Of a stretch of DNA of 64,000 nucleotides, positions 51,776 to 59,165 are shown piece by piece; positions within the stretch are counted from its first letter, which is position 1; every line of letters starts with the position of its first letter. Below the pieces are notes generated by a model, which saw only the letters and a program-made list of their open reading frames with translations, was not told where the DNA came from and did no database searches. The DNA comes from an uncultured Dorea sp. (GTDB lineage: Bacteria > Bacillota > Clostridia > Lachnospirales > Lachnospiraceae). The stretch covers positions 1 to 64,000 of the forward strand of contig CAJTOH010000008.1 in NCBI GenBank assembly GCA_910577685.1, written 5' to 3'. The position numbers and the translations under genes are program-made.

Positions 51776-52690
51776 TTATCCCGCCGCAACGGATACACCG
51801 ATTGATTTCGCAATCTCTATGATTCTGTCCGTTGCAAGCTCCGTATACTCTCTAATCTTAGCTAAAGGTTCATTTTTTTGTAACATTTTGACAGCCATTT
51901 TCACAGCCATCTCCGAAGCCATCTCTTCTCTGGCCTTTGTCTCCCGCCTCTGAATCTCCGGCTCCATGATTGCTTCCATCGCTTTACTCATATCCGCATC
52001 CTCCTTCCACTTTCGAATCAACTCCACATTCGCCCCAATCACTACTTCGTTAATAGTATCCACATTCCTCTGCTCATCCAAATCCTTAAGTTTTCCCGAC
52101 GACTCAAGGAACAGACGGAACCCCTCCTTCGTGATGCCCTTTTGCAGAACGCCAAGCCATATACATTCTTCCAAATTTAATTCCCTAATCACAATAATCT
52201 GAAAAAAGAAATCCAGGATATTCTCCCGCTTCACATAATAAATCCCCTTATATTCACTGGTAATACGATACCCCATCTCCGCTGCCAGCCGTTTCATCAG
52301 CTTCACCGGTTTCTCCTGCCGGATAAATGTATATGTAATCTCCTCCAGCTTATACCCGTCAACCCTATCCGCGCTCGTCTTGTAAAGCGATACATAAGCA
52401 AGCCCTTTCACAAAGGTATCAATATTCAACTCATCTCCCGGGGACTTAAATTCCAGCAGATTCCACCTTTTAAAGCATCTGCCGATAATACTCGAAGACT
52501 CCTTTGCACCCTCATTTTTCAAAATAATCATATCCACCTTTAACGGCAGATTTCCCACTTTCAAGGCGCCGCCCAAAAAATAATCTTTTTTGTCGTCCTT
52601 AAACTCCATCTTAATAGCCGACACATATCCCGGATGCCACTGGATTGGGGCTGTTTTATCGAAAGGTATTGGATTTTCCTCTTTTTCCAT
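51776..52690 (-). CDS. PD-(D/E)XK nuclease-like (Rpn-type) protein
   Basis: About 304 residues from ATG 52690, with GGAG seven bases upstream. LPLKVDMIILKNEG and RWNLLEFKSPGDELNIDTFVKGLAYVSLYK carry the D...E-x-K nuclease core. The C-terminus has a charged helix and IREYTELATDRIIEIAKSIGVSV, a tail typical of Rpn-like proteins. Rpn proteins promote recombination in E. coli; this clade is common in Lachnospiraceae and uncharacterised. It lies directly upstream of ssrA on the same strand. Confidence 0.7.
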   Translation of the reverse strand: MEKEENPIPFDKTAPIQWHPGYVSAIKMEFKDDKKDYFLGGALKVGNLPLKVDMIILKNEGAKESSSIIGRCFKRWNLLEFKSPGDELNIDTFVKGLAYVSLYKTSADRVDGYKLEEITYTFIRQEKPVKLMKRLAAEMGYRITSEYKGIYYVKRENILDFFFQIIVIRELNLEECIWLGVLQKGITKEGFRLFLESSGKLKDLDEQRNVDTINEVVIGANVELIRKWKEDADMSKAMEAIMEPEIQRRETKAREEMASEMAVKMAVKMLQKNEPLAKIREYTELATDRIIEIAKSIGVSVAAG

Positions 52691-52803
52691 CGCCATACTC
52701 CACAACTTATCCAATTCCCTATTTGACCTTACAAAATAATGTTATCATAAAGTAACTTCATTTTCAACGCATGAAAGACTTTTCCTGTCAGGCAAATTAA
52801 TGA

Positions 52804-52826
52804 TATACTAGTGTCTACATTAGACA
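52804..52826 (+). promoter_or_regulatory. -10 box and palindromic operator before the two-component genes
   Basis: TATACT (52804-52809) without a good -35 is followed by TGTCTACATTAGACA (52812-52826), six-base perfect arms around CAT. A weak -35 plus an adjacent palindrome fits activator- or repressor-controlled transcription. Confidence 0.5.
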
Positions 52827-52859
52827 AAAAACAAAAACGAAACCACGAGGACAACCGCA

Positions 52860-53531
52860 ATGAAAAAAATATTAATGATTGAAGACGATACGGATCTGCT
52901 GGAAGGGCTTTCCTTCTCCCTGCAGCTAGACAACTACGAAACCGCCTGCGCCTCCACATGCAGACAGGGACTTTCATTACTGAACGCCGAACACTTCGAC
53001 CTGCTCCTATTAGACTGCAACCTCCCCGACGGCAACGGCTTCGACCTCTGCACCCAAATCCGCCGCTCCACCCCCATCCCAATCCTTATGCTGACCGCCC
53101 GGGAAACGGAGATGGACGAAGTAAAAGCTCTGGAACTGGGCGTAGACGATTACATGCGCAAGCCCTTCTCCTTGGCCGTACTGAAAGCAAGAATCAAAAA
53201 ACTCCTGCAGCACACAGAACGCCCGAACCTCCTCCTATCCAACGGCATCGCCATAGACAAAGACGCCTGCACCGTGGCCAGAGGAACAGACGAAATCATA
53301 TGCAGCCAGACCGAATACCGCCTGCTTTTGTATCTGGTGGAGAACAAGAACCGCGTTCTGTCCAAAGACCAGATTCTAAACCATATCTGGGACAGCAGCG
53401 GCAAATACGTAGACGACAATACCGTATCCGTAAACATCCGCCGCCTGCGCACAAAAATCGAAGAGGACGCCTCCAATCCCCGGTTCCTAAAGACCGTCTA
53501 CGGATTAGGCTATCTCTGGAAAGAGGAATAA
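52860..53531 (+). CDS. OmpR-family response regulator
   Basis: 223 residues. The receiver domain has MIEDDTDLLEGL (acidic pair), LLLLDCNLPDGNGFDL with the phosphorylated Asp, MLTARE and VDDYMRKPF with the Lys. The C-terminal winged helix reads YRLLLYLVENKNRVLSKDQIL, VDDNTVSVNIRRLRTKIE, LKTVYGLGYLW. GAGGAC precedes the ATG. It is followed by the kinase (3 bases) and the ABC transporter, as in peptide-antibiotic sensing systems of Firmicutes. Confidence 0.95.
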   Translation: MKKILMIEDDTDLLEGLSFSLQLDNYETACASTCRQGLSLLNAEHFDLLLLDCNLPDGNGFDLCTQIRRSTPIPILMLTARETEMDEVKALELGVDDYMRKPFSLAVLKARIKKLLQHTERPNLLLSNGIAIDKDACTVARGTDEIICSQTEYRLLLYLVENKNRVLSKDQILNHIWDSSGKYVDDNTVSVNIRRLRTKIEEDASNPRFLKTVYGLGYLWKEE

Positions 53532-53533
53532 CC

Positions 53534-54460
53534 ATGGAACGAATCTGCGCACCACTTTTTACCCTGCTGCCCCTGACTCTGATACCGGCCCTATTTGCCG
53601 GATACCTAATCTTCCGGTACCGAAGACTGTACCGGGAAATCGACCGGATGCTGGACGCCGTACTCACCCGCCAAACAATCCCGCTCTCCGATTTAAAAGA
53701 AGGCCCCCTCTCCGCCCTGGCAGCAAAAGCCAAGCGGATACAAGAGCACCTTCTGTTGGAAATCGAGCAGGCTGAACAGGAAAAAGAGCAGGTAAAACAA
53801 TTAATATCCAACATGTCCCACCAGTTAAAGACTCCCCTCTCCAATGTCATGATGTACGAAGAACTCCTTGGCGACCCCGGGCTTTCCCCTGACAAGCAGG
53901 CCCGTTTCCTTGAGAAAATGCATACACAGACCTTCAAAATCGACTGGATTCTAAAATCCCTGTTCAAGATGTCAAAGTTAGAACAAAACGCCATAGATTT
54001 CGAAATCAAGCCACTCCCAATCCACGACACCCTCATGGACGCCCTCAACACCATATACGCCAAAGCCCAGCAAAAACAGCTTCATATTGAGCTGGAAAGC
54101 AAGAAGAACCCCATCCTTCTGCACAACCGTCAATGGACCGCCGAAGTCTTTGCCAACCTTCTGGAAAATGCAGTCAAATATACCCCTGCCCAGGGGAAGA
54201 TAAAAATCGACATACAATCTCTGGAAATGTACACGCAAATCTCCTTCTCCGACACCGGAATCGGCATCGCCCCGTCGGAATATCAGGCAATCTTCGGACG
54301 GTTCTACCGAAGCAAACAGGTGGAAAACATCGAAGGCTCCGGCATTGGGCTTTATTTATCCAAAATGATACTGGAAAAAGAATACGGCTACCTGACAGTA
54401 GAATCACAGGAGGGAAAAGGAAGCCGTTTTACCGTCTTCTTACAAAACCGTAAGAATTGA
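53534..54460 (+). CDS. sensor histidine kinase
   Basis: 308 residues from ATG 53534; a longer frame from 52958 overlaps the regulator and is a shadow. A single N-terminal membrane region (LFTLLPLTLIPALFAGYLIF), then a HAMP-like helix and the kinase core: ISNMSHQLKTPLSNVMMYEEL with the phosphorylated His, NLLENAVKYTP (N box), SDTGIGIA and GSGIGLYLSKMI (G boxes). No extracellular sensor domain, like intramembrane-sensing kinases that partner an ABC transporter. Confidence 0.9.
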   Translation: MERICAPLFTLLPLTLIPALFAGYLIFRYRRLYREIDRMLDAVLTRQTIPLSDLKEGPLSALAAKAKRIQEHLLLEIEQAEQEKEQVKQLISNMSHQLKTPLSNVMMYEELLGDPGLSPDKQARFLEKMHTQTFKIDWILKSLFKMSKLEQNAIDFEIKPLPIHDTLMDALNTIYAKAQQKQLHIELESKKNPILLHNRQWTAEVFANLLENAVKYTPAQGKIKIDIQSLEMYTQISFSDTGIGIAPSEYQAIFGRFYRSKQVENIEGSGIGLYLSKMILEKEYGYLTVESQEGKGSRFTVFLQNRKN

Positions 54461-54576
54461 CCTCTGCTTTTGTAGTATGGCTGTAAGCTGGACGCCGTAA
54501 ACTTGACAGCATGAGAACCTGATATTTTACAACATACAGGATATCTCAAAATGTCAGAAACAGAAAGGAGCCAGCT

Positions 54577-55266
54577 ATGAATATATTGAAAGTAACAGAG
54601 CTTGAAAAAGTATACGGAACCGGCGAAAACCAGGTACATGCCCTCAAAGGCGTCAGCTTTACCGTAAGTCAGGGAGAATTTATCGCCGTGGTCGGGACCT
54701 CCGGTTCCGGGAAAAGTACCCTAATGAACCTGATTGGAGGGCTTGACACCCCCTCGGCAGGCTCCATCCGAATCCGGAAACACGATATCGCCTCCCTGAC
54801 CAGAAAGGAACTGACCATCTTCCGGCGGCGCAACATCGGGTTCGTATTCCAGAACTACAGCCTGATGCCCGTCCTAAACGTCTATGACAATGTAACCCTC
54901 CCTGTCACCTTCGACAAGGGACGGCATATCGACCACACCTTTATCCAAGAACTATTAACGGAACTTGGACTCTGGGAGAAACGCAGGAAATACCCTTCCG
55001 AGCTGTCCGGCGGCCAGCAGCAGCGGGCGGCCCTTGCCCGGGCGCTGGCGAACAAACCGGCCCTCCTTCTCGCTGACGAGCCTACCGGAAATCTGGACTC
55101 CCGTACTACGGCGGAAGTCATGGGGCTTCTGCGCATGAGCGCCAGAAAATTCCACCAGACCATCCTCATGGTCACCCACAACGAACTGATTGCACAGTCC
55201 TGCGACAGAATCATCACCATTGAGGACGGGCAAATCATGGAAAAAGGCGGTGATGACCTTGACTAA
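54577..55266 (+). CDS. ABC transporter ATP-binding protein (MacB/Bce type)
   Basis: 229 residues: VVGTSGSGKSTLMNLIGGLD (Walker A), VFQNYSLMPVLNVYDNVTLP (Q loop), ELSGGQQQRAALARALANKP (signature), LLLADEPTGNLDSRT (Walker B) and TILMVTHNELIA (H loop). This is the group that pairs with FtsX-type permeases. AGGAGCC precedes the ATG. A TTGACA lies about 65 bases upstream in the 116-base gap after the kinase and may mark a separate inducible promoter. Confidence 0.95.
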   Translation: MNILKVTELEKVYGTGENQVHALKGVSFTVSQGEFIAVVGTSGSGKSTLMNLIGGLDTPSAGSIRIRKHDIASLTRKELTIFRRRNIGFVFQNYSLMPVLNVYDNVTLPVTFDKGRHIDHTFIQELLTELGLWEKRRKYPSELSGGQQQRAALARALANKPALLLADEPTGNLDSRTTAEVMGLLRMSARKFHQTILMVTHNELIAQSCDRIITIEDGQIMEKGGDDLD

Positions 55267-57946
55267 CATCATAAAACTTGCATTTTCCTACGTGAAATAC
55301 TACAAGAAGCAGACCCTCGCCCTCCTCCTTGGAACCGCCATGTCCACTGCACTGATGACCGGCGTCGGCTCCCTGATGTACAGTGGAAGGACTGCCGACC
55401 TCCAACGAATCCGGGACGTATACGGAGACGCCCATTACCGGTTTGACATGAAAGAAAACCTTCATTCAGGCTCTTCCAACCAATGGCGGGAAACGAAAGC
55501 ATTTACGGTGGAGAAATGCGGAATCCTTACCGTTAAAAAAGAAGTGAAGGCCCCTTACCAGATAACCTTTGTCCATGCCGACGCAGGTTATCTGGAAATG
55601 TTCCGCCGAAATCTCCTAGAAGGCTCCTACCCCCAAAAACCGGGCGAAGTAGCCCTTGCAGAGCGCACTCTCCGCAACCTTGGCATGGAAAATACGCTGG
55701 GCAGCGCCGTCGTCCTTGACGGGGACGCCTACACCCTGTGCGGAATCCTCTCGGACCAATGGGACGAAACAGCCAAAGATATGAAAGCCTTTGTAAGCGC
55801 CGATACGAAGCTAGAGAAAGACCACTCCTATCTCTATGTCAAATTCAAAGAAAACGGCAGGGTACTCGCTCAGGCAACGGCATTTTCTAATGCTTATGAT
55901 TTCGATATCCACAAAATAGAAAGAGTCAGCAGCCTGACTGCCTATGTCGGCGGAAATGTCTCTACTTCCCTCCCAGGCGTCCTCCGGACTGCGCTGTCTC
56001 TGCCGGAAGGGAGACTTGCATACTTCTGGGGAACCCTGAACCAAAGCCACAACCTGACGGAAAAGCTCGTCCTTGCGGCCCTCGGCATATTTTCCGCCTT
56101 CGTCATATTCAGCCTGTTCCAAGTGTCCGTACGGAAACGCGCCTCGCAGTACAGTACCCTGCAGACCCTTGGCATGGACGAACGTGGAGCCTTCGGCCTA
56201 ATTCTTTCAGAACTGTACATGGTACTGCTGGCAGGCTATCCCACAGGCGCGGCCTTGGGCAGCCTTGGGGCAAAGACACTCTATTCCCGCATGGGTGAGA
56301 TTTTCGTAAACCAGCAAATCGGCTCCATCCAAAACGGCACCCATACCGCCCATATCCGCGACGTGGCGGCGCAGATTGAAGTCCGTCCCGGGAGCTTCTG
56401 CATTTCAACCGGAACCCTCGTCGGATGCGCAGTCTTCCTGATGTTCCTGATGCTGTCCGTAAGCTGTATCCTGATATACCGGATGCGAAGATTTACCCTT
56501 GCGGAAATGCAGACTCAGAATACCCATACCGGGAAACAAAACCGCAGAATCTACAGTGTAAAACGCAGCGACATGATTGGAATCCTGAGCCGCAAGTTCT
56601 TATTTGAACGGAAAGGGACATTTATTGGCATTATTATTGCCCTCTCCTTAGGACAAATCCTGTTTCTTGGAACCGCCTACGTCATCCAAAATGCAAGAGT
56701 CCACAATGCTCTTACCTTTAAAGCCGACGACGGGCTTGCTTCGGATATCCAAGTCTACGAAGACTCCTTAAGCCTATCCGACGTTATTCCCTCAAACGCT
56801 GCAAATATCCTTGAAGCCACAGAGGGCGTCGCCTCCGTGAACCCGGTCCGCTATACTCTCGGAGAGCTTCCTCTGGAAAACGGGCTTTTTCGCTGGCCGG
56901 AATATTATCCGGAAACCGCGGGCGAGGAAGAGTTTGAACCAGACCCCTTAATCATGGAACGGTTTCATGGAACCATCACAAGGCAAAGCGAGAAAGATTA
57001 CCGTATAAAGACAAATGTTTACGGCTACTCAGACCAAATGCTTGAGGAACTGGCAGACTATCTTCTGGAAGGGTCCATTGAGCCTAAGTCCATGCTGAAA
57101 AAGGATACGGTCATCCTTAAGACCCTCATGGACGGACAGGGTAACTATGACGGGATTGACCTCTCTCCCGGCGATTCTATCCGGCTGAAAGTCCCCAAAA
57201 ACGCGTCCGTACCGGAAGCCGCCCTGCGTTTTGAAGGGGCAGAAGACTGGTATCTGGAAAAAGAATTTACAGTGGCCGCCGTGGTCAGCAGAACCTTGGG
57301 AAAAAATGATAACTTCATTGGAGATAACGGAACTTCTACCGTCGGCGTCATCATGACTAATCAGCAGATGCAGGAGCATTTCGGGATTGACGGATACGAC
57401 AGTATCGGGATTACTTTGGACAAAGGAGCCGACCACCATAAGGTTTCTGATAAAATCAGGGATGTTACCGGTGAAATCCCTAACTGTCTGGTGAAGGACT
57501 ATACTCAGTTAATTGAACAGCAGGAGCTTTACCTGCGCCAGAAAATGTTTTTCTTCTACGGGATTGCATTTATTCTGCTTCTGATTAGTATTTTCCATAT
57601 TTTGAACAGTATGCAGTATCTCGTAGCCTCAAGGAAACATGAATTTGGGATTCTAAGAGCCATGGGAATTACCGATGCAGGATTTTGCAGGTTACTGGTG
57701 AAAGAAGGGTTCTGTTATGGAATCTGCTCGGGGCTGTTTATGGCTGTCCTGTATTTGGCGGTGCATAAAGTGTTGTATTATGGGCTTCAGCATGTATTTC
57801 TGTATCTGCATGCTAACGCGAACCTGCCCCTTCTGCCCCTTCTAGGTATGGTCGTATTGAATCTTGTAATCTGTATCACGGCTATGCTGTGGGCGGGGAA
57901 AGAGGTTCTGGACGGGAATATTATAGATGAAATAGCTCAGGGATGA
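55253..57946 (+). CDS. FtsX-family ABC transporter permease
   Basis: 897 residues; the start at 55253 overlaps the ATPase gene by 14 bases and has AAAGGCGG. Two FtsX-like halves: an N-terminal helix (TLALLLGTAMSTALMTGVGSL), a 220-residue external region, three helices (LVLAALGIFSAFVIFSLFQV, ILSELYMVLLAGYPTGAA, VGCAVFLMFLMLSVSCILIY), then a second helix near 480 (TFIGIIIALSLGQILFLGTA), another 240-residue external region and three terminal helices. Larger than classic BceB. It probably expels or detects a peptide or lipid acting on the envelope, under control of the adjacent two-component system. Confidence 0.85.
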   Translation: MTLTNIIKLAFSYVKYYKKQTLALLLGTAMSTALMTGVGSLMYSGRTADLQRIRDVYGDAHYRFDMKENLHSGSSNQWRETKAFTVEKCGILTVKKEVKAPYQITFVHADAGYLEMFRRNLLEGSYPQKPGEVALAERTLRNLGMENTLGSAVVLDGDAYTLCGILSDQWDETAKDMKAFVSADTKLEKDHSYLYVKFKENGRVLAQATAFSNAYDFDIHKIERVSSLTAYVGGNVSTSLPGVLRTALSLPEGRLAYFWGTLNQSHNLTEKLVLAALGIFSAFVIFSLFQVSVRKRASQYSTLQTLGMDERGAFGLILSELYMVLLAGYPTGAALGSLGAKTLYSRMGEIFVNQQIGSIQNGTHTAHIRDVAAQIEVRPGSFCISTGTLVGCAVFLMFLMLSVSCILIYRMRRFTLAEMQTQNTHTGKQNRRIYSVKRSDMIGILSRKFLFERKGTFIGIIIALSLGQILFLGTAYVIQNARVHNALTFKADDGLASDIQVYEDSLSLSDVIPSNAANILEATEGVASVNPVRYTLGELPLENGLFRWPEYYPETAGEEEFEPDPLIMERFHGTITRQSEKDYRIKTNVYGYSDQMLEELADYLLEGSIEPKSMLKKDTVILKTLMDGQGNYDGIDLSPGDSIRLKVPKNASVPEAALRFEGAEDWYLEKEFTVAAVVSRTLGKNDNFIGDNGTSTVGVIMTNQQMQEHFGIDGYDSIGITLDKGADHHKVSDKIRDVTGEIPNCLVKDYTQLIEQQELYLRQKMFFFYGIAFILLLISIFHILNSMQYLVASRKHEFGILRAMGITDAGFCRLLVKEGFCYGICSGLFMAVLYLAVHKVLYYGLQHVFLYLHANANLPLLPLLGMVVLNLVICITAMLWAGKEVLDGNIIDEIAQG

Positions 57947-57970
57947 TTGATATCCCGCACATAATGGAAT

Positions 57971-58005
57971 GGATAGGATAGCTTTTTGATTGTCCTATCC
58001 TTTTT
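57971..58005 (+). terminator. Rho-independent terminator of the two-component/ABC operon
   Basis: GGATAGGATAG and TGTCCTATCC pair, followed by TTTTTC, 24 bases after the permease stop. Confidence 0.85.
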
Positions 58006-58357
58006 CATTGCTGGTCACTCCGTGAAGCAATACGTTTTGCGATGCACTGAAATCGCCCCAAAGCGGGATTGAAGCGGAAGGTCTGTCAAAATAAACTCTT
58101 CTAATATTATTTCCCTTTGATATACGCAGACAGAAACGGAATACCGATTGAAAGTACAAAGAAGGATAAGGCAATGAGGGCAGTAGATAAGCTGATTGAA
58201 AGAAATCGGCAGTCAAAATATAATCCCGATATGGGAAGCCATAGTGAAGAGAACCCCTTTCATTAGATATCAATCATATGTCAAAATGAGTTAAATAGAA
58301 ATATATAAGCACTAGAAATCCCATAAAATCGGCACTTTATAAAATTTTCATACATTT
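58006..58357. other. intergenic stretch with a short coding remnant
   Basis: On the plus strand 58129-58266 reads RNGIPIESTKKDKAMRAVDK and continues to NPFH before a TAG, a plausible C-terminal remnant without a start or ribosome site. I cannot name the parent gene. Nothing else is visible. Confidence 0.4.
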
Positions 58358-58402
58358 TTAGCACTCATCTCTTGATATTGCTAACAATATATGTTATATA
58401 AT
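58358..58402 (+). promoter_or_regulatory. CIRCE-like operator and promoter of hsp20
   Basis: TTAGCACTC (58358-58366), nine bases, then TATTGCTAA (58376-58384), matching the CIRCE inverted repeat in the first arm exactly and in 7 of 9 positions of the second. A promoter TTGATA (58372-58377), 17 bases, TATATA (58395-58400) overlaps it, so HrcA binding would block transcription. Confidence 0.75.
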
Positions 58403-58487
58403 ATATATAGCAATTAAAACAATAAATAATTTTCATACCTTATGGGACATACTAAACCATAAGCCAATTTTAAAGGAGGAATGATTT

Positions 58488-58913
58488 ATGTTATTAGCAA
58501 ACAGAGGTTTCAACAATTTATTCGACGATATGTTCAGCGACCCGTTTTTCAGCCGTTCCTACGACCACACATCCGCGCAAATCATGAAGACGGATATACA
58601 CGAAAAAGATGGGAATTATCTGGTAGAGATGGAGCTTCCGGGTTATACCAAAGAAGATATCAAGGCAGACTTAAAGGACGGATATCTGACCATCTCCGCT
58701 CATAAGAACATGACGAAGGAGGAGAAAGACGCCAAGGGCAACTGCGTACACAAAGAAAGATATACCGGCACCTGCAACAGAAGCTTTTACGTGGGAGACG
58801 CATTGACACAGGACGATATCAAGGCCGCATTTAAGGAAGGCGTACTTCATCTTTCATTCCCGAAGGAGGTTCGTAAACAGGAAGAACAGCCAAGGCTGAT
58901 TACCATCGAATAA
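58488..58913 (+). CDS. hsp20: Hsp20/alpha-crystallin family small heat-shock protein
   Basis: 141 residues. N-terminal NNLFDDMFSDPFF, then the alpha-crystallin domain (about 33-131): MKTDIHEKDGNYLVEMELPGYTKEDIKADLKDGYLTISA, ERYTGTCNRSFYVGD and ALTQDDIKAAFKEGVLHLSFPK. ATP-independent holdase that keeps unfolding proteins soluble. AAAGGAGGA lies nine bases upstream. The upstream CIRCE-like site implies heat-shock control through HrcA. Confidence 0.95.
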   Translation: MLLANRGFNNLFDDMFSDPFFSRSYDHTSAQIMKTDIHEKDGNYLVEMELPGYTKEDIKADLKDGYLTISAHKNMTKEEKDAKGNCVHKERYTGTCNRSFYVGDALTQDDIKAAFKEGVLHLSFPKEVRKQEEQPRLITIE

Positions 58914-58921
58914 TAGTATTA

Positions 58922-59021
58922 AGGGGCTGTTGCGAAATAACCGTTATACGCCATATATGGGATATTATTTGTAATAATATCACCCATATAGCGTATAAAC
59001 TGTATTTCGCAACAGCCCCTC
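58922..59021. repeat. about 100-bp MITE-like palindrome, family 2
   Basis: AGGGGCTGTTGCGAAATA at the left end and its exact complement at the right, with the interior also nearly fully self-complementary around AATAATAT. It can fold into one long hairpin and could end hsp20 transcription. The end sequence resembles the GGGGCTGTTGC-type termini of several IS families, as I recall. Confidence 0.85.
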
Positions 59022-59165
59022 TATATTTTATGCAGTATCCGCCTTCCGCTGGTTTCTACAGTTCCGCCTCCCGCCCGCCGGCCAAAGCCCCGACAATAGC
59101 GCCCCCTGCTGCCGGCCTCCGGACAGAACCGATTTTCTTTCCTGCTTTATATTGATAAAAGGATT

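Noticed and set aside
52958..53533. A 500-codon kinase starting inside the response regulator gene
   Set aside because: The first 192 codons are the out-of-frame reading of the regulator; the kinase motifs and membrane helix begin after ATG 53534.
57995..58273. 92-codon minus-strand frame after the ABC permease
   Set aside because: It begins with no ribosome site, runs into the operon terminator and has no sensible composition; the opposite strand carries a better coding remnant.
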